Source: Pseudolactococcus plantarum
Lineage (GTDB): Bacteria; Bacillota; Bacilli; Lactobacillales; Streptococcaceae
Reading direction: 5' to 3'
Length of the DNA: 64,000 nt
NCBI RefSeq assembly: GCF_002441715.1
Contig: NZ_JXJX01000003.1
Location: 2,849-66,848 of the forward strand
A program made the position numbers and the translations under genes. Below the pieces are notes generated by a model that was given only the letters and a program-made list of their open reading frames with translations, was not told the DNA's origin and searched no databases. Below, one piece after another: positions 5,971 through 13,475 of this stretch; the first letter of the stretch is position 1, and each line of letters begins with the position of its first letter.

Positions 5971-6125
5971 AGACCGTAAAAGACGTGGCGAAAAGCGGAG
6001 CCGTAAGGCGGAAGCGTATTGAGTGCGGTTTTTACGGTCTTGTTACGCAGTTACAAGACCTTTGCCTATGCCCGCAAGGGCATAGGCAAAACAGCTTACA
6101 CCCCGAATTGTAATACGGGGTGTAA
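5971..6125. other. oriT: Candidate origin of transfer (oriT)
   Basis: A gene-free stretch between coupling ATPase and relaxase with four inverted repeats: AGACCGTAAAA/TTTTACGGTCT (5971-5981, 6030-6040); GGTCTTGT/ACAAGACC (6036-6043, 6053-6060); a perfect 13-bp stem TTTGCCTATGCCC with GCAA loop (6061-6090); and TTACACCCCG/CGGGGTGTAA with loop AATTGTAATA (6096-6125). The last resembles the C-run/G-run nick hairpins of MobT relaxases in ICEBs1 and Tn916, so the nick probably lies in its loop or right arm. Position and structure support oriT; the nick is inferred. Confidence 0.75.
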
Positions 6126-6223
6126 CAATATAACCAACTTAACAAACTCTTTATTTAAAGGCTTCTAGGCAAGCTTGATTGGTTATATGGAAATCAAGAA
6201 AAAATTAGAAAATAGGTTTAAAT

Positions 6224-6424
6224 ATGAAATATTATGCGGTTGTTGTAAAAGGCGAGATGAGTATTTTTGATGAAGCATACGTGATTAGCGCTAATAGCTT
6301 AATGGAAGTCGAAAGTGATATTAGCACTCATTATTGTGGTAATAATTTTTCTTTAGCACACTATCAGATAAAAGAAATTACAGAAGAGGAATATTTGAAA
6401 CATGACGATAGACGAAAATTTTGA
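6224..6424 (+). CDS. Unknown 66-residue protein between oriT and relaxase
   Basis: Not recognised. The protein (MKYYAVVVKGEMSIFDEAYV…) is small and predicted alpha/beta without membrane segments. Its start has only a weak ribosome site (ATAGG). It overlaps the relaxase gene by 23 bases in another frame, which suggests coupled translation. Its position next to oriT would suit an accessory transfer protein or a small regulator of the relaxase, but no motif supports that. Confidence 0.6.
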   Translation: MKYYAVVVKGEMSIFDEAYVISANSLMEVESDISTHYCGNNFSLAHYQIKEITEEEYLKHDDRRKF

Positions 6425-7664
6425 TTTAAAAGGTATTATGAAAAACTACCTTTTATCTCAAAAAGATGTAGGTAAGATAGTTGGTGTTTCACAAGTATTT
6501 ATTTCTAATGTGCTTTCTGGAAAAAAGACATTAAGCTCTAAAAAGAAGCAAGTTCTACTTGATTATCTGAGTTACAATTCAAAATATGAACTAGAAACAA
6601 GTGTTGACTATCTGAGAATTAGACTTAAAACTTTAAAATGGTTTGAAGTGATTGAAGATTTACTCCTCATGGATAGTAACTTATTCAATATTGATGTATC
6701 AAGTATGCACAACTACAACATGAGCATGTCTTACGGTAGTATCCGTATTTTACGACATAGTGAAAATATTGATATGGGTACACTTGTAGAATTTAATGGT
6801 GGCGGTTGTCGTGAGTTTGAACAGGAACTCAAAGACCAAAATAGAACATGGAAGCAGTTTTTTCAAGATTGTTTCCATTTTTCTATGAAGAAAAAACAGG
6901 TAACTGATTTTGAAGATTTAGATGATTACTTAAAATTCACTCGTCTTGATTTAGCGACTGATGAAATGTATTCCAAAAAAGGTAACTATGACTTACGTAA
7001 ACTTTATGACAAAATGTTGGCAGGTCAAATTCAAACACCTTTCAGGCAGTTTTCTTCAAATGAAAGTTTCTTATATCAAGACGGCGAGTTTATTTCAACT
7101 GGCTTATCATTGTATTTTGGGTCACGTAAAAGTAAGTCGATCTATATCAATTTCTATGAAAAAGATAAAGAACAGTCAATGGCACGTAATTTATATCTTG
7201 ATGAAATTCATGAATTATACGGTTATAAAAACCGCTATGAGATAAGGTTATTTGGGGACAAAGCAACACAAGTTATTTTTGATTTCTGGTATAACGATAT
7301 TCCACTACAAAATTTAGCAGGCCAAATTATCTCTCATTACTTGGATATTAAGGACGATACAGGTAATTGGGATATTGAATGGTTAGATGTTTTTGGTTCA
7401 GATAAGAGTTATGGCTTTGTCAATAAACCTAGGGAAGTCAGTTATGACCGAACACTAAAATGGCTTGATTCATCTGTTTTTGCTTCTTTGAAAAGAAACA
7501 TGGAGATCGATAGATTAACTGGTTCTCGCAAAACAATGGAGCTGTTTGACGAAAAAGAACTTGATGAAAAAAATCAACATTTAGTAGATTCTATTGTTAA
7601 ACAGAAAAAGGAGAGGGCATTTTATGACAATTTCCATGAAATGAGTGAACTTGAATATGACTGA
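6402..7664 (+). CDS. MobT-family relaxase (NicK/Orf20, Rep_trans)
   Basis: A 420-residue relaxase of the MobT (Rep_trans, pfam02486) family, related to pT181-type plasmid initiators, NicK of ICEBs1 and Orf20 of Tn916. It would nick oriT, bind the 5' end covalently and start rolling-circle transfer. An N-terminal helix-turn-helix (residues ~10-50, LLSQKDVGKIVGVSQVFISN) is followed by the Rep_trans domain, with FTRLDLATDE (~175-184), YEIRLFGDKA and NIPL/WYNDIPLQNLAGQI segments typical of the family. The start lies inside the upstream small ORF. The oriT candidate is 280 bases upstream. Confidence 0.93.
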   Translation: MTIDENFDLKGIMKNYLLSQKDVGKIVGVSQVFISNVLSGKKTLSSKKKQVLLDYLSYNSKYELETSVDYLRIRLKTLKWFEVIEDLLLMDSNLFNIDVSSMHNYNMSMSYGSIRILRHSENIDMGTLVEFNGGGCREFEQELKDQNRTWKQFFQDCFHFSMKKKQVTDFEDLDDYLKFTRLDLATDEMYSKKGNYDLRKLYDKMLAGQIQTPFRQFSSNESFLYQDGEFISTGLSLYFGSRKSKSIYINFYEKDKEQSMARNLYLDEIHELYGYKNRYEIRLFGDKATQVIFDFWYNDIPLQNLAGQIISHYLDIKDDTGNWDIEWLDVFGSDKSYGFVNKPREVSYDRTLKWLDSSVFASLKRNMEIDRLTGSRKTMELFDEKELDEKNQHLVDSIVKQKKERAFYDNFHEMSELEYD

Positions 7665-7980
7665 TTTAACATTATCTGATATTGAAAAAATCAATGAAGC
7701 ACGTGAAAGACGATTGATTGAAACTTCTTTAAAGGCTAGTACCCAAAGTTTTCGTGGCAGTTATGAAGCCAAAAGAAAAATCATGATGAAAAATATCAAT
7801 AGTGAAGCGTGTCGAATCATGCGTATCAAAATTGATATTTTGTGTGATCATAACTATTTGCGACATGACAGAAGAAAATTTAATTATGGACATCTCTATT
7901 ATGGTTGGACTAAGGCCCAAAAACTGCAAGAACTCAAAAGGTTAAACATTGAATATGACAAATTACTCTATCGGGAGTAA
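7657..7980 (+). CDS. Unknown ICE protein, 107 residues
   Basis: Not recognised; a basic, mostly helical cytoplasmic protein (…RERRLIETSLKAS…, …LRHDRRKFNYGHLYYGWTKAQKLQELKRL…). The ATG at 7657 overlaps the relaxase stop codon; an in-frame GTG at 7645 is an alternative start. Position corresponds to YdcS/YdcT-like small genes after nicK in ICEBs1, but I see no sequence proof of homology. Confidence 0.6.
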   Translation: MTDLTLSDIEKINEARERRLIETSLKASTQSFRGSYEAKRKIMMKNINSEACRIMRIKIDILCDHNYLRHDRRKFNYGHLYYGWTKAQKLQELKRLNIEYDKLLYRE

Positions 7981-8057
7981 GTGATTAAAATAATGATTGG
8001 GCGGGTATTGAACTTTTAAATAAACTAACTTTTAATAAAAGAAAAGAGGTATAACCT

Positions 8058-8342
8058 ATGGCAAATGCAACACAAGAATATCCAAAAATTGACCCTAAAA
8101 AAACTAAACAGTTGATTAGTACTTTAGGGGAGCTGGTAGAAAAACACAATTTTGATGAAGCGTGGACGATTGCAGGACAGCTAAATAGTATTTTAAAAGA
8201 ACAGGCTGAGAATTTAAATGGGGCTGAGTATAGCGCTTTAGAGGGTGTTATCAAGTCCTATTATTCTCTTAATGAACAATACAAAAAATTCAGTCAACGT
8301 ACCTATGCTTTTGCACGTAAGGCAAATGATGTAGCGAGTTAA
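8058..8342 (+). CDS. Unknown ICE protein, 94 residues
   Basis: Not recognised. A helical acidic protein (…LISTLGELVEKHNFDEAWTIAGQL…) without membrane segments. AAAGAGGT lies eight bases before the ATG. It sits between the relaxase block and ardA, where related ICEs carry short conserved genes of unknown role (for example Orf19 in Tn916). Confidence 0.65.
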   Translation: MANATQEYPKIDPKKTKQLISTLGELVEKHNFDEAWTIAGQLNSILKEQAENLNGAEYSALEGVIKSYYSLNEQYKKFSQRTYAFARKANDVAS

Positions 8343-8387
8343 TCTGAATGTGGGTGGTATTATTTTAATCAATAGAAAGAGGACAAA

Positions 8388-8885
8388 ATGCAAATTAATG
8401 TTTATGAAATGATTGAAGATGATAAATTCTTCATCGGTAGTTATCCTGACAATTTTTCAAAAGGTCGGTGGTTTACTGTTGAGGAGCTTATTTATTCTAG
8501 TTATGAAAAAATTGAAGCTGAGTATTTAGATAAATACAATACTAACGGACAGCCTGAGTTAGAACTTGGTGTATTTGATGTAGATAATGCTTCTGGTCTA
8601 TGGAGTGGGGAGTATGATGTTTCGTCTCTGATTGATAAATTACGTGAAATTGAGTCAACTGGATATTATGAAATTGACTTAGAGATTTACGAATTTACAG
8701 AAGAATTTTTTGAAGAAACTGGTATGTCAATTTATGATGTCGCACGTGCAGTTTATTTTGGTAATATCAAAGGCTGGAATGATGATTATATCGGTTTCAA
8801 TGGTTACGGTAACTTTGAGACTTATTCTGAAACAGATTACCAGTCACAAATTGATATGTATGTAAAAGACTTAGGTCTTTTTTAA
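8388..8885 (+). CDS. ardA: Antirestriction protein ArdA
   Basis: A 165-residue, very acidic protein matching ArdA (Tn916 Orf18). ArdA mimics bent B-DNA and blocks type I restriction and modification enzymes, protecting the incoming single-to-double-stranded ICE. Visible family features are the length, the high Asp/Glu content, and the conserved AVYFGNIKGWNDDYIGFNGY region (~120-139). AGAGGAC lies before the ATG. It stands in the same place, after the relaxase and before the channel genes, as in Tn916. Confidence 0.95.
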   Translation: MQINVYEMIEDDKFFIGSYPDNFSKGRWFTVEELIYSSYEKIEAEYLDKYNTNGQPELELGVFDVDNASGLWSGEYDVSSLIDKLREIESTGYYEIDLEIYEFTEEFFEETGMSIYDVARAVYFGNIKGWNDDYIGFNGYGNFETYSETDYQSQIDMYVKDLGLF

Positions 8886-8966
8886 ATTAAGGGGCGCAAA
8901 TGTCAAAATTTGCGTTCTTATAATAGCAAAACAGAAAGGTTTGTTATATGAAAAGGAGTAAAAAAA

Positions 8967-10184
8967 TTGAGTGAACAAGAAGAACTCTACTATGAATTAA
9001 GTGATATTGCGCATGAAATGAAAATCAGAGTAAGTGATTTAATTATAGTTGCTAAAGAGTTAGAGTTTGGTGAGGTCAAACCTGACGACTTATTTACTTT
9101 ATCAGAAGCTAAACAACTCATTGCACGGTATGATGAAAAACAAAACGAGCCTGAAAAAGTGCCTGAGAAAAAAGACAAAGGTTTACTGAAAAAACTCAGA
9201 ACTAAGAAAGATGAATTGTTTGCGCCTAAAGATGATAAGAAAAACAAGAAAACTGTTACTTTCATCAATAAGCCCAAGAAAAAATTCACACTTAAAGGTT
9301 CTGGTACTTTCAAAAGTAAAGTCCTTGTCTATGGCACAATTGGCTTATTATTGAGCTTGTCAGTTGGCGCAACAACTTTATCCATTATGTCACGGTCAAA
9401 AGCCTTATCTAAACCAACTGTCTCAGTTGTATCTGATAAGCGTATATTGAGTGAAACAGACAATAAAGTCAATGTTTATATGACTAGCTTTATTAATAGT
9501 TATTTTAACTACTCGTCACAAAATACTGGCGATTATTCAAAAAAATTAACTGAGTATTTTGGCGATAATGTCAATATGACTTATCTACCTGAAAATAAAA
9601 GTGATATGAAATTAGTATCAAGTACTTTACTTAAAATTGAAAACAATTTAGCTACATATGTTGTCAATTATCAAGTAAAAGAAAAACCAACTGATAAAAA
9701 TAGTAAATGGTTTGATAAATCAGTAGAATTTAATATTCCGTTTGCTAGTAAAGCTGACAGATTTTATGTGTCAGACACACCTTTTGTGACTGCCCTAAGC
9801 GAGTTACAAGGTATCAACGCTAAAGAACAAGCTCTGACAAAGCAAACACAAGACTATACAGAAAGTGAAGTTAAAAAGTTTGGTACGTTCTTAGAAGCCT
9901 TTTTCACGGCTTATACAACTGATGATAAAACACTTGCCACTATGAGTGCTGATATTGTCGGTATAAAAGGCTATAAGTTTGATAAGTTACTCTACACTTA
10001 CTATGCCAAAGGTACTTCTGGTACAACAACTGCTGTTGTGACAGTCTCTTTCAAAGACAGTCTCAATTCAACTCATAAAGAAAATTTTGAGTTGTCAATT
10101 AAGAAAAATGGGGATACTTGGTTTGTCAAAACATTAAACCACGGTGTCTCACAAGATTATTTTAAAGAAGAAAAGGAAAAATAA
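8967..10184 (+). CDS. tcpC: Conjugation channel protein TcpC/ConB (VirB8-like)
   Basis: A 405-residue protein recognised as TcpC family (ConB in ICEBs1, Orf13 in Tn916), the VirB8-like component on the outer membrane face. A cytoplasmic, lysine-rich region (~1-110) is followed by one membrane segment (~118-138, VLVYGTIGLLLSLSVGATTL) and two NTF2-like domains (~160-270 and ~290-395). The TTG start has an AAGGAG at eight bases; the ATG at 8948 in another frame stops after eight codons, so TTG is preferred. Unlike Tn916, it precedes the small channel genes, as in ICEBs1. Confidence 0.88.
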   Translation: MSEQEELYYELSDIAHEMKIRVSDLIIVAKELEFGEVKPDDLFTLSEAKQLIARYDEKQNEPEKVPEKKDKGLLKKLRTKKDELFAPKDDKKNKKTVTFINKPKKKFTLKGSGTFKSKVLVYGTIGLLLSLSVGATTLSIMSRSKALSKPTVSVVSDKRILSETDNKVNVYMTSFINSYFNYSSQNTGDYSKKLTEYFGDNVNMTYLPENKSDMKLVSSTLLKIENNLATYVVNYQVKEKPTDKNSKWFDKSVEFNIPFASKADRFYVSDTPFVTALSELQGINAKEQALTKQTQDYTESEVKKFGTFLEAFFTAYTTDDKTLATMSADIVGIKGYKFDKLLYTYYAKGTSGTTTAVVTVSFKDSLNSTHKENFELSIKKNGDTWFVKTLNHGVSQDYFKEEKEK

Positions 10185-10185
10185 A

Positions 10186-10416
10186 ATGACTAATATTTTA
10201 AACGCTGTCGCATTACTTATTCTAATCGGTGCTGGTATTGGTGCTTTGAAAGCCTTTGCGAAAGGCGATAAGACAAACGCATTAATGACTGGCTTAATAG
10301 GACTTACAGTGTCTAGTATTCTAAGTCCAACAACATTTGAAGCATGGAAAGTAGTGATTAGTTCTGTGATTTCTGGAGTTGGTAAACTAATTAACGGTAT
10401 TTCTGGTGCTTTGTAA
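10186..10416 (+). CDS. Small membrane protein, TcpD/ConC-like
   Basis: A 76-residue protein with two hydrophobic segments (~5-22 and ~30-50 or more) and an amphipathic C-terminus. In ICEBs1 the small membrane protein ConC lies in this position between ConB and ConD. The ATG at 10186 follows AAGGA; the reading frame is open further upstream within tcpC but without a start signal. It likely belongs to the transmembrane part of the conjugation channel. Confidence 0.65.
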   Translation: MTNILNAVALLILIGAGIGALKAFAKGDKTNALMTGLIGLTVSSILSPTTFEAWKVVISSVISGVGKLINGISGAL

Positions 10417-10417
10417 T

Positions 10418-10792
10418 ATGGAAGATAAAGAAAGATACCCTGATAGGGATACATTTTCATACCAATTATCATTAGAAGCACCCTCATATTTACCACCAAT
10501 ACCTTTGGTTGGCGAAAAGAAATTATCATGGGCTTTCTATTTGATTTTAGAGTTTACTTTGTCAATGCTTTTCTTTTGGAAAGTATTGTTTTTCTTTTCA
10601 GTATATTGGGCATTTATATTTTCGGCTTTAATTGCTTGGAACTTTGCTGACCCTGTGGCTGATTTAAAGATTGACGGTAAATTCTTTCATAGATATTTGT
10701 TTGATAAAATCATGTATTGGTTGATTTACGGTAGAAGAAAAAACACACATTACCTATCACAAGGTAATCTTATAAAGAAAATAAGGAGTTAG
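10418..10792 (+). CDS. tcpE: TcpE-family channel protein (ConD-like)
   Basis: A 124-residue protein of TcpE type (ConD in ICEBs1, Orf17 in Tn916). Two adjacent membrane segments at ~38-75 are flanked by YLPPIPLVGEKKLSWAFYLI and a C-terminal HRYLFDKIMYWLIYG segment typical of the family. The ATG at 10418 lies two bases after the tcpD-like stop, so coupled translation is likely. It stands just before the VirB4 ATPase, which is the usual order. Confidence 0.82.
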   Translation: MEDKERYPDRDTFSYQLSLEAPSYLPPIPLVGEKKLSWAFYLILEFTLSMLFFWKVLFFFSVYWAFIFSALIAWNFADPVADLKIDGKFFHRYLFDKIMYWLIYGRRKNTHYLSQGNLIKKIRS

Positions 10793-10796
10793 AAAT

Positions 10797-13280
10797 TTGA
10801 ATAAAAGAAATGGGATTGTTGCTTTTCACGGTAATTTGATGTTACGGTCAAATCTTGATGTCTATGCAATGTATGAAATTCCTGAAACGATTGTTAATAC
10901 AGTAGATATTACACTAAAAAATGAGTTTAAGGACTTGGTAGCTGATACCTTATCTGATTTAGAAATTTTTGGTGGCTTTGAAGTCTCAACGATTCCATTT
11001 TCTACAGAAGCAACACATAATTATAAGTTTCTGGAACAGGATTTAGCAGAAGATACTAAACCATTTGGCTTATACCTTATGAAAAGACAAGCAGAAGAAC
11101 TTAAAAAGCAAATTGGCGAAGTGTCTGAGGATAGATTCTTTTTAACCATACCGCTTAGAAATAATCATGTGTCGCTTGATTTTAAAGACGGTCTTAAAAC
11201 AGCTATTGCTGATTTTTCAAATAGAGTAATGGCAACAATTGGTTCTGATGTTACTTTTGATGAAGATTGGTATGAACGATTTGAAGAACTCAATCATGAA
11301 ATTTATCAAACACTGTTACCACTTAATGGCTATATGCCAACGAAAGACCAAACAATTTTTGTCAATACTGTTCAATACTCACGTGGTATGTCGGTTGATA
11401 AAGAACTTGAAGTAATTCAAGTTGAAAATAACATTGATAATTTTGGCAGTGCTGGTGTTAGTTTTGAAAATTATGGCATTTTAACTTTAAGCGACGGTGC
11501 GCAAACAACTTACTTAGCTATATTGCCGATTGCCATACCACCGTCAAACTTATCTTATAATCACTTTATCGAAAGACGGCGATTACTAGGTTTTGATACA
11601 GAGGTACAGACAAAAGCTGTCTTTGCTAAGAAGAATGGCTTTAATTCAATGCAACAACGTGCCAATCGTGCTAAGCAAAAACATAAAAAAACAAATGAAG
11701 ATATTGCCATGAGAAATGGTATTGTCCGTGATGAAATTGGACAAGCAGAAGCCCTTTCAGAAGATTTAGTAAAAAAATCAAACCGTGGCGAAACTATTAT
11801 CTCTTATCTTCAATCACTGTTTATCTATGATGATGAGTACGACCGCTTACAAGAAAAAATAAAAATTGTCATGCGGAATTTCAAAAAAATTGGTATTGAA
11901 TTGGCACGTGCCAAAGACGACCAAATTTATCTCTTTTATAAACATAGATTGACTGAGCCTTTATTTGAGAACGAACGTAGATACTTACAAACAACCACAA
12001 TGGCAGGTTTTGCGGAAAGTCTATTTTTTACTGGTCAAAAAGTAGGTTCTGATGTTGGCTTGTATATGGGTAGAGTAGATTCAAGATATGACCGTTGGTC
12101 TGGCGGCTATAAAGAAGCACTCCAAAATTCGAGAAATCTTGTCTATTATAATCTGTTACAAGCTAATAAGTTAGATGTTGAGGGTAAAATTAGCTTTGAC
12201 GGTCTTGTAAAAGTAACAGGTCAAATGGGCATGGGAAAATCATTCTTTGTTAAGCAAACGTTCGTCATGAATAGTATTTTGAAAACAAAATTGCTTTACT
12301 TTGACCCCAAAGCAGAAGTTAGAAAACAATTCATGAAAGTTTTACATGAGTATGAAAGTCAAGGTATCTATCCTGAAATTTGTGACTATATCAAACAGAT
12401 TAATTTTGTGACCATTGACGCTAGAAATTCTGAAAATCATGGTGTCCTTGACCCGTTAGTATTCTTGACAGGTCAAGAAGCTAAAAACTTGATTATTTCT
12501 ATGATTGGCGAGTTTTACGATTTGAAACAAAATGAACAATTTGAAAAAGAATTGTTACAAACGATTGAAAAATATCTTGTCTTGCGTGAAAATGGCGAAA
12601 AAGTCGGTACTAAAAATATCATGGAAGCCCTCACGAAAAGTGATACTGACAGAGTGAGAATTACGGCGGAGTTACTACTTGAAAAAATGAGTAACTCTAC
12701 TTTATCTCTTTGTTTCTCTAATGGTCAAAATAAAGCCATTAGTATGTCAAAACGTATTTCAATTATTGAAGTAACTGGTCTTGAATTACCGACAAGTGAA
12801 ACAAGTATTACTGAAAATCAAAGACAGTCTCTAGTCGCTCTTTATGCCCTAGGTCAATTCTGTTACAAATTTGGTTCTGAAAGCAAGAAAGAATCAATTA
12901 CTTTCATTGATGAAGCATGGTTCTTTAATATTACTGATGTAGGTAAAGAAATTATCATGAAAATCAGACGAACTGGTCGGTCGTTTAATAATTTCTTGGT
13001 ATTCGTTTCTCAATCTCACAAAGATTCTAATTCAGAATTAGATGATACTGGTTTTGGTACATTGTTTAGTTTTAACTCTCCGACTGAGACAGATTTAATC
13101 TTAGATACTCACGGTATTGTGAAATCAGAAGAAACACGTAAATGGGTGTCTAGTATGTCAATGGGGCAATGTCTCTTTACTGACCCGTTTGGGCGTACTG
13201 AACGTATTACAATTGACGGTATTGTTTCTGAAATCAATCCATTGTGTGACACAATCGAAACAGAATTAGTCGCTGTATAA
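10797..13280 (+). CDS. VirB4-like conjugation ATPase (ConE/TcpF/Orf16)
   Basis: An 827-residue ATPase energising the channel. The C-terminal RecA-like domain has Walker A VTGQMGMGKSF (~471-481), a KLLYFDPKAE segment (~497-506), Walker B SITFIDEAWFF (~697-707), an arginine-rich MKIRRTGRS and a VFVSQS motif. The N-terminal half is the VirB4 substrate- or membrane-association domain. The TTG start at 10797 is supported by AAGGAG at eight bases. ConE of ICEBs1 and Orf16 of Tn916 are homologues. Cytoplasmic, membrane-associated. Confidence 0.95.
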   Translation: MNKRNGIVAFHGNLMLRSNLDVYAMYEIPETIVNTVDITLKNEFKDLVADTLSDLEIFGGFEVSTIPFSTEATHNYKFLEQDLAEDTKPFGLYLMKRQAEELKKQIGEVSEDRFFLTIPLRNNHVSLDFKDGLKTAIADFSNRVMATIGSDVTFDEDWYERFEELNHEIYQTLLPLNGYMPTKDQTIFVNTVQYSRGMSVDKELEVIQVENNIDNFGSAGVSFENYGILTLSDGAQTTYLAILPIAIPPSNLSYNHFIERRRLLGFDTEVQTKAVFAKKNGFNSMQQRANRAKQKHKKTNEDIAMRNGIVRDEIGQAEALSEDLVKKSNRGETIISYLQSLFIYDDEYDRLQEKIKIVMRNFKKIGIELARAKDDQIYLFYKHRLTEPLFENERRYLQTTTMAGFAESLFFTGQKVGSDVGLYMGRVDSRYDRWSGGYKEALQNSRNLVYYNLLQANKLDVEGKISFDGLVKVTGQMGMGKSFFVKQTFVMNSILKTKLLYFDPKAEVRKQFMKVLHEYESQGIYPEICDYIKQINFVTIDARNSENHGVLDPLVFLTGQEAKNLIISMIGEFYDLKQNEQFEKELLQTIEKYLVLRENGEKVGTKNIMEALTKSDTDRVRITAELLLEKMSNSTLSLCFSNGQNKAISMSKRISIIEVTGLELPTSETSITENQRQSLVALYALGQFCYKFGSESKKESITFIDEAWFFNITDVGKEIIMKIRRTGRSFNNFLVFVSQSHKDSNSELDDTGFGTLFSFNSPTETDLILDTHGIVKSEETRKWVSSMSMGQCLFTDPFGRTERITIDGIVSEINPLCDTIETELVAV

Positions 13281-13301
13281 AGACTTGAAAGGAAAATATC
13301 A

Positions 13302-13475
13302 ATGAAAAACAAAAAATCACTTGTGGATATGGTATTAGGTGTTGTCATATTCCTTGTATTCTTTTTAATGATGTTGAAAATGACTGGTCTTTATGAACCG
13401 TTCATCAAGACAATTAGATACTTACCAGATTTTCTGAAAGATATTGGTAATTCTTGGAAAGCGGGGCTTAAATGA
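13302..13475 (+). CDS. Small membrane protein, 57 residues
   Basis: ATG at 13302 with AAAGGAAAA eight bases upstream. One strong membrane segment (VLGVVIFLVFFLMMLKMTG, ~10-28) is followed by a short amphipathic tail. Its stop overlaps the next ATG (13472). Position between VirB4 and VirB6 matches small genes such as yddF in ICEBs1, but similarity was not established. Possibly a minor channel component. Confidence 0.7.
   Translation: MKNKKSLVDMVLGVVIFLVFFLMMLKMTGLYEPFIKTIRYLPDFLKDIGNSWKAGLK

Noticed and set aside
5916-6113. 65-residue ORF after the coupling ATPase
   Set aside because: It runs through the oriT inverted repeats and its sequence is a translation of hairpin arms; no ribosome site of its own.
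13109-13348. Leftward ORF across the VirB4 end
   Set aside because: Antisense shadow of VirB4 and of the small membrane gene.
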